Shown here: positions 19,613 to 30,485 of the stretch, in pieces
Layout of the letters: every line of letters starts with the position of its first letter
How positions within the stretch are numbered: the stretch's first letter is position 1
From: Candidatus Lightella neohaematopini
GTDB lineage: Bacteria; Pseudomonadota; Gammaproteobacteria; Enterobacterales; Enterobacteriaceae
DNA length: 64,000 nucleotides
Reading direction: 5' to 3'
NCBI GenBank assembly: GCA_025728535.1
Contig: JAOBJO010000001.1
Span: 62,001 to 126,000, forward strand
The notes under the pieces: model-generated
Databases searched by the model: none
What the model was told of the DNA's origin: nothing
What the model saw: only the letters and a program-made list of their open reading frames with translations
Program-made: the position numbers and the translations under genes

Positions 19613-21529
19613 ATGGGAAAAATCATTGGTATTGATTTAGGCACGACTAATTCTTGTGTTGCTATTGTTGAAAGTGGTAAGCCCCGTGTATTAGAAAATA
19701 GTGAAGGTGATAGAACTACGCCTTCAGTTATTGCTTATATGCAAGATGGTGAAATTTTAGTTGGTCAACCAGCTAAACGTCAATCGGTTACTAATCCACA
19801 AAATACGTTGTTCGCTATAAAACGATTAATAGGTAGACGTTTTGATGACGAAGAAGTACAAAGAGATGTTAATATTATGCCATATAAAATAGTTTCGTCT
19901 AATAATGGTGATGCATGGTTAGATGTTAGAGGTCAAAAAATGGCTCCTCCTCAAATATCTGCCGAAATACTAAAAAAAATGAAAAAAACTGCAGAAGATT
20001 ATCTAGGAGAAACTGTTAAGGAAGCAGTAATTACTGTACCTGCTTACTTTAATGATACCCAGAGACAGGCAACTAAAGATGCTGGTCGTATTGCTGGATT
20101 AGATGTAAAAAGAATTATTAATGAACCTACTGCAGCAGCATTAGCATATGGTTTAGATAAGGAAACAGGAAATCGTGTTATTGCTGTGTATGATTTAGGT
20201 GGTGGTACTTTTGATATCTCTATAATAGAAATAGATGATGTGGATGGTGAAAAAACATTTGAAGTCTTAGCTACTAATGGTGATACACATTTAGGTGGTG
20301 AGGATTTTGATAGTAGATTAATTAATTATTTAGTATTTGAATTTAAAAAAGATCAAGGTATTGATCTAAGAAATGATCCGTTGGCTATGCATAGATTAAA
20401 AGAAGCTGCTGAAAAGGCAAAAATTGAACTATCAGCCACACAACAAACTGATGTTAATCTTCCTTATATTACTGCTGATTCTAATGGTCCAAAACATATG
20501 AATATTAAAGTTACTAGAGCTAAATTAGAATCATTAGTTGAAGAACTAGTTAATAAAACATTAGAACCAGTAAAAGTAGCCTTAAAGGATGCTAATCTAT
20601 CAGTATCAAATATTAAAGATGTTATCTTAGTAGGTGGTCAAACACGTATGCCTTTAGTACAGAAGAAGGTATCTGATTTCTTTGCTAAAGATCCTCGTAA
20701 AGATGTTAATCCTGATGAAGCAGTAGCAACTGGAGCGGCTGTACAAGGTGGAGTGTTAGCTGGCGATGTTAAAGATGTTCTTTTATTAGATGTAACACCT
20801 CTATCTTTAGGTATCGAAACTATGGGTGGGGTGATGACTACTTTAATTCCTAAAAATACAACTATTCCAACAAAACATAGTCAGGTTTTTTCTACAGCAG
20901 AAGATAATCAGTCAGCTGTTACAATTCATGTATTACAAGGTGAAAGAAAACGTGCTAGTGACAATAAGTCACTTGGTCAGTTTAATTTAGATGGTATTGC
21001 TCCAGCTATGAGAGGTATTCCTCAGATAGAAGTTACTTTTGATATTGATGCTGATGGTATTTTACATGTTTCAGCTAAAGATAAAAATAGTGGTAGAGAA
21101 CAAACAATTACTATTAAAGCATCTTCTGGACTAAATGAGAATGAAATAAAAAATATGATAAAAGAAGCTGAAGCTAATGCAGAATCTGACAAGAAATTTG
21201 AAGAGTTAGTTAAAATACGTAATCAAGCAGATCATTTAATACATAGTACTCGCAAACAAGTAAAAGAATTAGGTGATAAAATTACTAATGATGATAAAGC
21301 TAATATAGATAATGCTATAAAAAATCTTAATACTGCTTTACAGAATGAGAATAAATTAGATATAGAAAATAAAATACAAGAACTTATATCAGTATCTGGT
21401 AAAATAATTGATGTTATAAAAAATAATAACAATCAAAATAATAAAAATAATACAAATAATGAAAATATTAATAAAAATGAAGATAATGTAGTTGATGCTG
21501 AATTTGAAGAAGTTAAAGATAAAAAATAA
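19613..21529 (+). CDS. dnaK: Chaperone DnaK (Hsp70)
   Basis: Hsp70 with an N-terminal ATPase ([34 protein letters not shown]), the interdomain linker [13 protein letters not shown] near residue 390, the substrate-binding domain and the C-terminal tail ending [10 protein letters not shown] start at ATG 19613, not the in-frame ATG at 19604. GGAG at 19600-19603 is correctly spaced for 19613, the enteric protein starts MGKIIG, and the result is 638 residues, the same as E. coli. The asparagine-rich linker near residues 600-620 is lineage-specific. Less A+T-rich than its neighbours. Confidence 0.98.
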   Translation: MGKIIGIDLGTTNSCVAIVESGKPRVLENSEGDRTTPSVIAYMQDGEILVGQPAKRQSVTNPQNTLFAIKRLIGRRFDDEEVQRDVNIMPYKIVSSNNGDAWLDVRGQKMAPPQISAEILKKMKKTAEDYLGETVKEAVITVPAYFNDTQRQATKDAGRIAGLDVKRIINEPTAAALAYGLDKETGNRVIAVYDLGGGTFDISIIEIDDVDGEKTFEVLATNGDTHLGGEDFDSRLINYLVFEFKKDQGIDLRNDPLAMHRLKEAAEKAKIELSATQQTDVNLPYITADSNGPKHMNIKVTRAKLESLVEELVNKTLEPVKVALKDANLSVSNIKDVILVGGQTRMPLVQKKVSDFFAKDPRKDVNPDEAVATGAAVQGGVLAGDVKDVLLLDVTPLSLGIETMGGVMTTLIPKNTTIPTKHSQVFSTAEDNQSAVTIHVLQGERKRASDNKSLGQFNLDGIAPAMRGIPQIEVTFDIDADGILHVSAKDKNSGREQTITIKASSGLNENEIKNMIKEAEANAESDKKFEELVKIRNQADHLIHSTRKQVKELGDKITNDDKANIDNAIKNLNTALQNENKLDIENKIQELISVSGKIIDVIKNNNNQNNKNNTNNENINKNEDNVVDAEFEEVKDKK

Positions 21530-21577
21530 TATAAAATTTATTTAGATTAATTAGTATTTATTGTTCTTAGATAAGAT

Positions 21578-22681
21578 ATGGCTAAATTGGACTATTATAG
21601 TATTTTGGGTGTATCAAAACAAGCAAGTGAACGTGATATAAAAAAAGCTTATAAACGTTTAGCTATAAAGTTTCATCCTGATCGTAATCCAGGAAATAGT
21701 AAAGCTGAGTCTAAATTTAAAGAAATTAAAGAAGCTTATGAAGTATTAACTGACCCAAAAAAACGATCTATGTATGACCAATATGGTCATTCTGCTTTTG
21801 ATAATACAAGTAGTTTTACTACTGGTAGTAGTACTGATTTTAGTGATATTTTTGGTGATGTTTTTGGTGATATATTTGGTAGTAGTAAAAAACAGTATTC
21901 TAATCATAATAAATCAGTAAAATTTGTTGTAGAGTTATCACTAGAAGAGGCAGTTAAAGGTACAACACGTGAAATAAATGTTCCAATATTGGAAAGATGT
22001 AATATATGTTATGGTAGTGGTGCTAAACCAGGAACCACTGCTACTATTTGTTCAACTTGTAGAGGACAAGGACAAATACAGATGAGACAAGGATTTTTCA
22101 TGATACAACAAACTTGTCCAACTTGTCATGGAGATAGTAAAATTATTAAAAATATTTGTGTAGTTTGTCATGGTAATGGTCAAGTAGAAAGATTAAAAAC
22201 TTTATCAGTTAAATTGCCTGCAGGAGTAGACAATGGAGATAATATAAGGTTATCTGTAAATAATAGATCTAATGATTTATATGTACAAGTTAAAGTTAAT
22301 AAGCATCCTATATTTAGTAGAGATGGTAGTAATTTATATTGTGATGTACCTATTAATTTTGCTATAGCGGCACTTGGTGGTGAAATAGAAGTACCAACTA
22401 TTGATGGTAAAGTAAAATTAAAAGTACCAGCTGAAACTCAAACTGGTAGATTATTTAGAATGAGGGGGAAAGGTGCTAGGTCAATACGTAATGGTATAAA
22501 TGGGGATTTAATATGCAAAATTGTTGTAGAAACACCAGTTAGATTAAATGACAAACAAATTCAGTTAATGAAAGAGTTACGTAATAGTTTTGATGGTCCT
22601 AGTGGACATAAAAATAGTCCGAGATCAAAAAGTTTTTTTGATGGTGTTAAAAAATTTTTTGATGATTTAACTAGATACTAA
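21578..22681 (+). CDS. dnaJ: Chaperone DnaJ (Hsp40)
   Basis: Type I Hsp40 that delivers substrates to DnaK and stimulates its ATPase. The J domain (residues 1-70) contains the HPD motif in [13 protein letters not shown] region follows. The zinc centre has four CxxC units ([32 protein letters not shown]). Substrate-binding beta domains make up the C-terminal half. The length is 367 residues (E. coli 376). It follows dnaK by 48 bases, and no separate promoter is evident. Confidence 0.98.
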   Translation: MAKLDYYSILGVSKQASERDIKKAYKRLAIKFHPDRNPGNSKAESKFKEIKEAYEVLTDPKKRSMYDQYGHSAFDNTSSFTTGSSTDFSDIFGDVFGDIFGSSKKQYSNHNKSVKFVVELSLEEAVKGTTREINVPILERCNICYGSGAKPGTTATICSTCRGQGQIQMRQGFFMIQQTCPTCHGDSKIIKNICVVCHGNGQVERLKTLSVKLPAGVDNGDNIRLSVNNRSNDLYVQVKVNKHPIFSRDGSNLYCDVPINFAIAALGGEIEVPTIDGKVKLKVPAETQTGRLFRMRGKGARSIRNGINGDLICKIVVETPVRLNDKQIQLMKELRNSFDGPSGHKNSPRSKSFFDGVKKFFDDLTRY

Positions 22682-22688
22682 TTAAATT

Positions 22689-22722
22689 TTACCTAACATA
22701 AAAATGTAGCAGGTAAGTTTTA
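22689..22722 (+). terminator. Possible terminator after dnaJ
   Basis: TTACCT (22689-22694) pairs with AGGTAA (22711-22716), and inside it ACAT pairs with ATGT around an AAAA loop, with a small asymmetric bulge. GTTTTAG follows. It lies in the spacer between convergent dnaJ and rpsT. It is weaker than the epmB-groL hairpin. Confidence 0.4.
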
Positions 22723-22759
22723 GTATTTTATAAAAACTAATATTATAATGAATATATAA

Positions 22760-23023
22760 TTATTGTAGATTATTAATTCTTTTTATTATATTAGATTTGT
22801 GTCTGGCTGCTTTATTCTTATGAATTATACCTTTTCTAGCTTGACGATCAAGAATTAATTGTAAATGTAGATATAGCTTTTTTGCAGTTACTTTATCATT
22901 ATTTAGTATGGCTCTATTAGTTTTTTTTAGAAAAGTACGTATCATAGATTTTTTACTGATATTATTGATGTGATTTTTTTTAGATTTTATAATATGCTGC
23001 TTATTTGATTTAATATTAACCAA
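22760..23023 (-). CDS. rpsT: 30S ribosomal protein S20
   Basis: Small basic protein that binds 16S rRNA early in 30S assembly. At 87 residues it is full length. It is lysine-rich throughout, with MRTFLKKTNRAI-like N-terminal helices and the conserved LILDRQARKGIIHKNKAARHKS block. It is transcribed away from ribF, in the enteric arrangement rpsT/ribF/ileS/lspA. Confidence 0.97.
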   Translation of the reverse strand: MVNIKSNKQHIIKSKKNHINNISKKSMIRTFLKKTNRAILNNDKVTAKKLYLHLQLILDRQARKGIIHKNKAARHKSNIIKRINNLQ

Positions 23024-23144
23024 AATAATTACCCCCTCAATTTATTATTAATAAAGAAAAGATGTTTTACAATATTCTATATCATATTATTAATATTAAT
23101 AATATAATATAAGAATAAGTTAAATTATATAAATTTTACATTAT

Positions 23145-24074
23145 ATGACAAAATTTATTAGAGGAATACATAATATAAAAAATTGTAGTAGCCAACATAT
23201 AGTTACTATAGGTAACTTTGATGGTTTTCATAGAGGACACCAAGTAATTATAGAAAAATTAAAAATAGAAAGCAAATATTATAATTTACCAAATATAGTT
23301 ATTATTTTTGAACCTCAACCTCAAGAATTTTTTTATAAAAAAGTTTATAGATTAACTAATTTAAGAAATAAAATAAAATATCTTTACGAAAATAATATAG
23401 ATAAAATATTATGTGTTAATTTTAATAAAAAATTTTCTTCATTTAACGCTTATAAATTTATTGTAAATATTCTAGTAAAAAAAATTAATATGAAATGTAT
23501 TGTTATAGGTGATGATTTTCGTTTTGGTTATAATAGGAAAGGAAACTATATATTTTTACAGAAAATAGCAAGAAAATTTAAATTTAATATTATACAAATT
23601 ACGACATATACTAATAATGGAGAAAGAATAAGTAGTACTAAAATACGTAATTTGTTATTACAAGATAAAATAAAAGAAGCTCAAATTTTATTAGGACATC
23701 CTTATGTAATATCTGGTATTGTAGTTTCTAATAAAAAACTAGGTAGAATCATAGGTTATCCTACAGCTAATATAATTTTAGTTAAAATAATTTTACCAAT
23801 TAATGGTGTTTATATTGTAAAAGTAAATAATATTTTTTCATATCCGATATTTGGTGTAGCTAATGTTAATAGTGTATCAACAACATTAGGTTATAAACAA
23901 CAGTTAGAAGTACATTTACTAGATGTAAACATTAATTTATATGGACGAATGATAGATGTTTATTTTATAAAAAAGATTCGTAACGAAAAAAAATTTAATT
24001 CGATAAAACAACTAAAACAACAAATATCTGCTGATATTATAGAAACACGTAATTTTATAAAAAATAATACTTAG
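23145..24074 (+). CDS. ribF: Bifunctional riboflavin kinase/FAD synthetase
   Basis: Makes FMN and then FAD from riboflavin. The N-terminal adenylyltransferase domain has VTIGNFDGFHRGHQ and later GERISSTKIRNLL. The C-terminal kinase domain has GRIIGYPTANI and the glycine/serine loop VANVNSVSTTLG. The length is 309 residues (E. coli 313). First gene of a tight ribF-ileS-lspA-ispH run. Confidence 0.97.
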   Translation: MTKFIRGIHNIKNCSSQHIVTIGNFDGFHRGHQVIIEKLKIESKYYNLPNIVIIFEPQPQEFFYKKVYRLTNLRNKIKYLYENNIDKILCVNFNKKFSSFNAYKFIVNILVKKINMKCIVIGDDFRFGYNRKGNYIFLQKIARKFKFNIIQITTYTNNGERISSTKIRNLLLQDKIKEAQILLGHPYVISGIVVSNKKLGRIIGYPTANIILVKIILPINGVYIVKVNNIFSYPIFGVANVNSVSTTLGYKQQLEVHLLDVNINLYGRMIDVYFIKKIRNEKKFNSIKQLKQQISADIIETRNFIKNNT

Positions 24075-24100
24075 AAATTTTTAAGGAAAATAAAATAATA

Positions 24101-26926
24101 ATGATTGAATATAAAAATACTATTAATTTACCAAAAACTAGTTTTAAAATGAAAGCTAACTTAATACAAAATGAACCAAAAATAATAGAAAAATGGTATA
24201 AGGAAAATTTATATAAAACTATTAGGAATGCAAAAAAGAATAAAAAAATTTTTATACTACATGATGGACCACCTTATGCTAATGGTCCTATACATATGGG
24301 TCATGCAATAAATAAAATTTTAAAAGATATAATTATTAAATATAAAAATCTTGTTGGTTATGATGCACCATATATTCCAGGATGGGATTGTCATGGGTTA
24401 CCAATAGAATTAAAAGTAGAACAGCTATTAAAAAATAATAAATATAAAAATATTAACAAATTTAATACTAATTGTTACAAGTATGCTATATCTCAAGTAA
24501 GAAAACAAAAAGAAGAATTTATTAGATTAGGAGTAATTGGTGATTGGGATAATTCATATTTAACTATTCATAATAGTGTTGAAGCAAATACTATAAAACT
24601 TTTTTCAGAAATTATTAGTAAAAATTATTTATATAAAGGAAAAAAACCAGTACATTGGTGTACTAAGTGTTGTTCTACATTAGCAGAAGCAGAAATTGAG
24701 TATAATTCACGTATATCAGAATCTATATATGTAAAATTTAAGGTAATTAATAATAATGTGTTAAATGAATTACTAAACAATAAACATTATAGTAATTATT
24801 CAACATTTTTACTAATTTGGACTACTAATCCATGGACATTATTAGCTAACCAAGCAATAGCTATTAATTATAATTTAAAATATGTAGTTGTTAATATTAA
24901 TAATTATATTAATGTTATTGTTGCAGAAAAGTTATTAACTAAATTAATGTTAACTATGAATATTACTAATTACACAATATTATGTTTTATTAATAGTAAT
25001 CAATTAATTAAATTAAAATCACGACATCCATTTTTACCATTATTAGTATCGATAATTTCATCTAATCATGTTAAATATGATATTGGTACAGGTTTAGTAC
25101 ACATTGCTCCTGGACATGGAGTAGATGATCATATTCTAGGAAAGAAATATAACTTAGAAATAATTAACATTGTTGATATACACGGCCAGTATTGTATAAA
25201 AACTATATTACCGGAATTATATGGTTTACAGTGGTTAATATTAAATAATAAAGTAATAAAACTATTAATACATTATAATAATTTATTTCACAAAGAAAAT
25301 ATAACACACAATTATCCTTATTGTTGGCGTCATAAAATACCAACTATATTTCGTACGACAGAACAATGGTTCATTGATATAAATAAACATAATTTGCGCC
25401 AACAATTAATACAACAAGCTAAACAAATTAAATGGATACCATATTTTAATTTTAAAAATATTAAAGATATGATTATGAATAGACCAGATTGGTGTATTTC
25501 TAGACAAAGAACTTGGGGAGTGCCAATACCACTATTTATTCATAAAAAAACAGGTCATTTACATCCCGATACAATATATTTAATACATCGTATTGCTAAA
25601 TTAGTAAAAAAATATGGTATTAGAATATGGTGGGATTTAGATATTAAATCATTTTTAGGAAAAGATGCAACTTCATACAATAAAGTTAATGATATTTTAG
25701 ATGTTTGGTTTGATTCCGGAGCCACCTTTTATTCAGTTTTGAAACATAGAAATGATTTTAGAGGACATAACGTATCTGATCTTTGTTTAGAAGGTTTAGA
25801 TCAATGTAGAGGATGGTTTATGTCTTCATTAATACTATCAACTATTGTACAACAAAAACCACCATACAAAAAAATAATAACACATGGTTTTGCTGTTGAT
25901 CATAATGGTAATAAAATGTCTAAATCTGATGGTAACGTTATTAGTCCTAAACAAATAATAGATAATTTTGGTGCTGATGTATTAAGATTATGGATTGCTT
26001 CAACTAATTTTTCTAACGATGTTCATATATCTTTAAAGATAATAAAACAATCAGCTGATAATTATAGACGTATTCGTAATACAATGCGTTTTTTATTATC
26101 TAGTTTAGATAAATTTAACCCTACAGTAAATGAAGTTAAGTATGATAATATGATTGCTATTGATAAATGGATACTAGATCAAACATATCAAACTCAAACT
26201 AATATTATCCATGAATATAATAACTATCGTTTTCATAATGTTGTTAAACAAATATTATATTTTTGTTCTATAACAATGAGTTCATTATATCTAGAAATAA
26301 TAAAAGATCGTCAATATATAACTAAACAAGGTAGTATACCTCATCGTAGTTGTCAAACGGCATTATTTCATATTAGTGAATCAATTGTTCGTTGGTTAGC
26401 TCCTATTATATCATTTACTGCTGATGAAATTTGGCAATTTTTACCTGGTAATAGATCTAATAGTGTATTTACTGAAGAATTGTATTATAAATTAACACCA
26501 CTAAGTAATGATAATCCATTAAACAATAAATTTTGGGAAAAAATAATATTAGTTCGTAATGAAGTTAATAAAGTTATTGAAAAAGCAAAAATTAATAAGA
26601 TTATTAATGACTCTTTAGAAGCTAATATTATTTTATATGTTGAGTCAAATTTATTAAAAGAATTAAATAAATTAAATAATGAATTGAAGTTTATATTTAT
26701 CGTATCTAAAGTACTAATTTTTCCTTATTACAAAGCTAATTACAATGCAGTAAAATCAAAAAATATTTACAAATTAAAAATTAGTATTTTTAAATCTAAA
26801 GATAAAAAATGTCAAAGATGTTGGCATTATGATAGTAGTGTTGGATTGTCAATGATACATACATCTATATGTAATAGATGTATAATTAATATTACTGGAA
26901 ATGGAGAAATAAGAAAATTTGTTTAG
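24101..26926 (+). CDS. ileS: Isoleucyl-tRNA synthetase
   Basis: Class I synthetase. HIGH-type motif PYANGPIHMGHA near residue 60, an editing (CP1) domain with TTNPWTL and DIGTGLVHIAPGHG, and the KMSKS motif in GNKMSKSDGN near residue 605. The C-terminal zinc site is CQRCWHYDSSVG followed by CNRC. At 941 residues it is full length (E. coli 938). A Shine-Dalgarno AAGGA lies 14 bases upstream of the ATG. Its stop overlaps the start of lspA. Confidence 0.98.
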   Translation: MIEYKNTINLPKTSFKMKANLIQNEPKIIEKWYKENLYKTIRNAKKNKKIFILHDGPPYANGPIHMGHAINKILKDIIIKYKNLVGYDAPYIPGWDCHGLPIELKVEQLLKNNKYKNINKFNTNCYKYAISQVRKQKEEFIRLGVIGDWDNSYLTIHNSVEANTIKLFSEIISKNYLYKGKKPVHWCTKCCSTLAEAEIEYNSRISESIYVKFKVINNNVLNELLNNKHYSNYSTFLLIWTTNPWTLLANQAIAINYNLKYVVVNINNYINVIVAEKLLTKLMLTMNITNYTILCFINSNQLIKLKSRHPFLPLLVSIISSNHVKYDIGTGLVHIAPGHGVDDHILGKKYNLEIINIVDIHGQYCIKTILPELYGLQWLILNNKVIKLLIHYNNLFHKENITHNYPYCWRHKIPTIFRTTEQWFIDINKHNLRQQLIQQAKQIKWIPYFNFKNIKDMIMNRPDWCISRQRTWGVPIPLFIHKKTGHLHPDTIYLIHRIAKLVKKYGIRIWWDLDIKSFLGKDATSYNKVNDILDVWFDSGATFYSVLKHRNDFRGHNVSDLCLEGLDQCRGWFMSSLILSTIVQQKPPYKKIITHGFAVDHNGNKMSKSDGNVISPKQIIDNFGADVLRLWIASTNFSNDVHISLKIIKQSADNYRRIRNTMRFLLSSLDKFNPTVNEVKYDNMIAIDKWILDQTYQTQTNIIHEYNNYRFHNVVKQILYFCSITMSSLYLEIIKDRQYITKQGSIPHRSCQTALFHISESIVRWLAPIISFTADEIWQFLPGNRSNSVFTEELYYKLTPLSNDNPLNNKFWEKIILVRNEVNKVIEKAKINKIINDSLEANIILYVESNLLKELNKLNNELKFIFIVSKVLIFPYYKANYNAVKSKNIYKLKISIFKSKDKKCQRCWHYDSSVGLSMIHTSICNRCIINITGNGEIRKFV

Positions 26927-27410
26927 ATATATTTATTACAGTAGATTGTATCTAATAATAGTATTTATATTATTATTTAATATAGATATATTTAGTAAAC
27001 AATATATAATTAATAATTTAAATAATAAAAAAATTATTATCGATGGATATTTAAGCTTTTTTTTAACTTTTAATAAAGGTATTATATTTGGTCTATTATC
27101 TAATAATATATCAGTTTTGTATATATTACCAATAATAACAGTTATTATAATATTACTATTAATTATCGAATTATTTTATCTCCGTAATAATAAGTTATTA
27201 GATATAGCTTATATATTAATTATTAGCGGAGCCTGTGGTAATTTCTATGATAGAATAAAGTATAATGCCGTGGTAGATTTTATTAATATTAATATTTTAA
27301 ATATAAATTTATTAATATGTAATATTGCTGATATCTATATATTTTTTGGTATTATTTTTATTATAATTAATAATGTTTATATAAAATACAAAAATATTAA
27401 TAAATATTAA
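26919..27410 (+). CDS. lspA: Lipoprotein signal peptidase
   Basis: Inner-membrane aspartic protease that removes the signal peptide of prolipoproteins such as MltC. Four hydrophobic segments are visible in 163 residues. The two catalytic aspartates are kept in GNFYDR and CNIADIY, and NKGIIFG matches the NxGxxF element. The start used is TTG at 26919, which overlaps ileS by 8 bases. No upstream ATG exists, and a second TTG nine codons in is an alternative. Very isoleucine/asparagine-rich, as is usual for membrane proteins here. Confidence 0.93.
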   Translation: MFRYIYYSRLYLIIVFILLFNIDIFSKQYIINNLNNKKIIIDGYLSFFLTFNKGIIFGLLSNNISVLYILPIITVIIILLLIIELFYLRNNKLLDIAYILIISGACGNFYDRIKYNAVVDFININILNINLLICNIADIYIFFGIIFIIINNVYIKYKNINKY

Positions 27411-27422
27411 TTTTTTAAGTAT

Positions 27423-28352
27423 ATGAATATTATATTAGCAAAACCTAGAGGTTTTTGTGCTGGTGTGATTAGAGCAATTAGTATAGTTCAACAGGTATTA
27501 AATTTATATAAATCACCAGTATATATAAATCATGAGTTAGTACATAATAACTATGTAATAAATTACTTAAAAGATAATGGTGTTGTAATTGATAGTAATA
27601 TTAATAATATTCCTAGTGGTTCTGTATTTATTATTTCGGCTCATGGTACTACAAAGAATATAATTAATAATGCTTATAAACGTGATTTAGTTGTATTTGA
27701 TGCCACTTGTCCTTTAGTTAAAAAAATTCATTGTCAAGCTTCTTATGCTGATGAAAATAATATTGATACAATTATTATTGGTGACTCTAAGCATCAAGAA
27801 ATATTAGGAGTTATTGGTCAATATAGTAGTGCTACTACATATATAGTAGAATCACTATACGATGCTAATCGTATAGAAATAAAAAGTAATAATAAATTAT
27901 GTTTTTTAACACAAACTACATTATCAATATTTGATACATACCAAATAATAAATACATTAAAAAGTAAATTTCCAAATATTTTAGAGTTAGGAAAAAATAA
28001 TATTTGTTATGCTACAAGTAATAGACAAAAAGCAATACATAAATTAGCTAAAATTACTGATTTAGTTATCATATTTGGTTCTAGTATATCATCTAATGCT
28101 AATAAATTACTAGCAATAGCTAAAAAATATAATAAAAAAGTTTACATGATTGACAGTATTTTATCTTTTAAAAAAAGATGGTTGAATAATATTAATACAG
28201 TTGGTATTACCTCAAGCGCATCAACCCCTGAGTATTTAATAACACAATTTATTGAATATATTAAAAAACAATATAGTAATATAATTATTAAAGAAATAAT
28301 TTTTAATGAAGAAAAATTATCATTTAAATTACCTAAAATATTTAGAACATAA
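27423..28352 (+). CDS. ispH: 4-hydroxy-3-methylbut-2-enyl diphosphate reductase
   Basis: Iron-sulfur enzyme that makes IPP and DMAPP in the MEP pathway. The three cluster cysteines are in GFCAGV, DATCPLVKK and NNICYATSNRQ. The histidine/glutamate elements NHELVHN and SAHGT are present. The length is 309 residues (E. coli 316). fkpB, which separates lspA and ispH in E. coli, is missing. ispD and ispF lie near the end of the window, so isoprenoid synthesis (undecaprenyl carrier, quinones) is probably kept. Confidence 0.97.
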   Translation: MNIILAKPRGFCAGVIRAISIVQQVLNLYKSPVYINHELVHNNYVINYLKDNGVVIDSNINNIPSGSVFIISAHGTTKNIINNAYKRDLVVFDATCPLVKKIHCQASYADENNIDTIIIGDSKHQEILGVIGQYSSATTYIVESLYDANRIEIKSNNKLCFLTQTTLSIFDTYQIINTLKSKFPNILELGKNNICYATSNRQKAIHKLAKITDLVIIFGSSISSNANKLLAIAKKYNKKVYMIDSILSFKKRWLNNINTVGITSSASTPEYLITQFIEYIKKQYSNIIIKEIIFNEEKLSFKLPKIFRT

Positions 28353-28369
28353 TTTATTAATATTATTTT

Positions 28370-29169
28370 ATGATAAATAAAAATATAAGAGTTGCAGTAA
28401 CTGGTGCTAATGGACGTATGGGTAAAACCATAATTAAATTAATATTACAAAATAATTATAAAGTAAAATTAGGAGCTGCTATTGTTAGTAATTACTCTAA
28501 ATATAATAATATTGATGTAAGTAAATTAATTGGTTTATCTACCCCAGTAGGAATATTAACTACTAATAATATTAATTTAGTAAATGATAAATTTGATGTA
28601 TTAATAGATTTTACTAATCCTAATAGTAGTATAGAAAGTATTAAAAAATGTTGTAAGTATAGTAAAAATATAGTTATTGGAACTACAGGATTTAATGAAG
28701 AACAAAAAAATATTATAAAAAAAAAAGTAAAATAATTAGTATTTTGCTATCTGAGAATTTTAGTAATGGTATTAATATAATAGTTAATAGTTTATTTAAT
28801 AATATTATTGAACAATTTAATAATATTACTGATGTGCATATTATTGAAACACATCATCGTAACAAACAACAGATACCATCCGGTACAACATTAATGTTGG
28901 CAAAAAAAATTTTTAACTTAATATCAAATAATAAAAATATTAACAGCATAAAAGAAATAAATGATATAAAATTAACTTCTATTAGACTAGGTAATGTTAT
29001 TGGCAAACATAGCATTATATTTATAAATGATTTAGAATGTATAGAAATAAAACATAAAGTGTATCATCGTAAATCTTTTGCTATTGGTGCTATTAAAGCA
29101 GCAAAATGGATTATAAATTATAAAAATGGTTTATTTAGTATAAATGATATTTTTTGTAACCAAAAATAG
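28370..29169 (+). pseudogene. dapB: 4-hydroxy-tetrahydrodipicolinate reductase, frameshifted at a ten-A tract (possibly still functional)
   Basis: DapB makes tetrahydrodipicolinate for mDAP and lysine. The first frame (28370-28735) carries the Rossmann motif VTGANGRMGK, VLIDFTNP and VIGTTGFNEEQ, then hits a stop just after ten consecutive A at 28717-28726. The second frame continues from the same place with ISILLSENFSNGINI, the catalytic ETHHRNKQQIPSGTTL and the C-terminal block, ending at 29169. One extra A in the tract would fuse the two parts into a full-length protein with no other lesion. All conserved residues are intact, unlike an old pseudogene. RNA polymerase slippage on long A tracts is known to rescue such genes in Buchnera and Blochmannia; assembly error is the other explanation. 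Confidence 0.85.
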
Positions 29170-29179
29170 TTTATTTTAA

Positions 29180-29653
29180 ATGATTAGTATGATTGTAGCT
29201 GTTGCTAAAAATAGAGTAATTGGATTAAATAATAATATTCCATGGAATATACCGATTGATCGTTTATGGTTTAAAAAACATACTTTACATAAAACTATTA
29301 TTATGGGACGTAATACATATGAATCTATTGGTATATTACCATATAGACATAATATAATTTTAACTAAGACTATAAAAAATACTAATTTTACTAATGTTAA
29401 AATTGTAAATACAATAAAGGAAATCTTATTATCATTAAATGATAACGATGAACATCTCATTATAGGTGGCGCTCAAATATATAAATTGTTTTTTAAGTAC
29501 ACAAAAAGGTTATACATTACTAATATTGACTTATTAGTGCATGGTAATGTATTTTTTCCTAAATTTGATTTAAGAAATTGGTATCCAGTTTTTATTAAGT
29601 ACTATCGTTATAATAAAGTAAATCTTTGTTTTAAAATTTTAGAAAAGAGATAA
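29180..29653 (+). CDS. folA: Dihydrofolate reductase
   Basis: Regenerates tetrahydrofolate. It is 157 residues. The catalytic acid is Asp27 in NIPIDRLWFKKHT, as in E. coli. MGRNTYESIG and IIGGAQIYKLF are the NADPH-site motifs. It starts 10 bases after dapB; carA and carB, which lie between them in E. coli, are absent. It converges on apaH with a 4-base gap. Confidence 0.97.
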   Translation: MISMIVAVAKNRVIGLNNNIPWNIPIDRLWFKKHTLHKTIIMGRNTYESIGILPYRHNIILTKTIKNTNFTNVKIVNTIKEILLSLNDNDEHLIIGGAQIYKLFFKYTKRLYITNIDLLVHGNVFFPKFDLRNWYPVFIKYYRYNKVNLCFKILEKR

Positions 29654-29657
29654 AAAT

Positions 29658-30473
29658 TTAACCTTTATTTACATAATAATATTTTTTATTATCCCAACAT
29701 AGTGCTGTTAATTTTCTTCCCCAACAACAACCAGTATCAATATTATAAATCTTGCTTAGAGCAAGATTATTAGATAATGTAGACCAATGCCCAAAAATAA
29801 TACTATATTTGTTTAATATTTGTACTTTATTAAACCAAGGAATTAAATGTGTTGGTTTATTTATTGGAAAGCCTAGATACTTATTATCTAGTTGATAATA
29901 ATTGTAGTAATAACGAATACGTGTAAACACATTAGTATTAAATCTGATGTATTCTAACTTATGTAAAGTAAATAATTCAAGTAGTTTATTATTTAAACTA
30001 TTCTTAAAAAGAAAATATAAAAAGTACTTATGATAACTACTTCTCAAAATAAATTCAATTTCTTTAGTATACTTAATAATTTTCTTAATACTCCAAAACG
30101 GTAATATACCAGCATGAACAACAATAAATTTTTTTGTTTTATTAACTATTGATATAGGTCTAAATTTTAACCAACTTATTAATTCTTCTATTTCAGATGA
30201 ATGTAATATATTATTAGTAATAACAAGATCATTATATTTTAATGAGATACCATTATATAATGCTAGTAAATTTAATTCATGATTACCTAAAACTATATTA
30301 GTATTTTTTAGTTTATAAATTAATTTTAGTACTTCTAGTGATTTGGCCCCCCTAAAAATTAAATCACCAGTTAACAATAATTGATCATTATTATCATCAT
30401 AATTAATAATATCTAATAATCTACACAACTCATTATAACAACCATGAACATCACCAATAAAATAAATAGACAT
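29658..30473 (-). CDS. apaH: Diadenosine tetraphosphatase (symmetrical)
   Basis: Metallophosphatase that splits Ap4A to two ADP and can decap NpnN-capped RNA. The metal motifs are GDVHGCYNEL at the N-terminus, LLTGDLIFRG and VLGNHELNLLAL. The length is 271 residues (E. coli 280). It lies 12 bases after rsmA on the same strand; the intervening apaG of enterics is missing. Its retention is a little surprising for a reduced genome. Confidence 0.95.
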   Translation of the reverse strand: MSIYFIGDVHGCYNELCRLLDIINYDDNNDQLLLTGDLIFRGAKSLEVLKLIYKLKNTNIVLGNHELNLLALYNGISLKYNDLVITNNILHSSEIEELISWLKFRPISIVNKTKKFIVVHAGILPFWSIKKIIKYTKEIEFILRSSYHKYFLYFLFKNSLNNKLLELFTLHKLEYIRFNTNVFTRIRYYYNYYQLDNKYLGFPINKPTHLIPWFNKVQILNKYSIIFGHWSTLSNNLALSKIYNIDTGCCWGRKLTALCWDNKKYYYVNKG

Positions 30474-30485
30474 AGATTTTAAATA

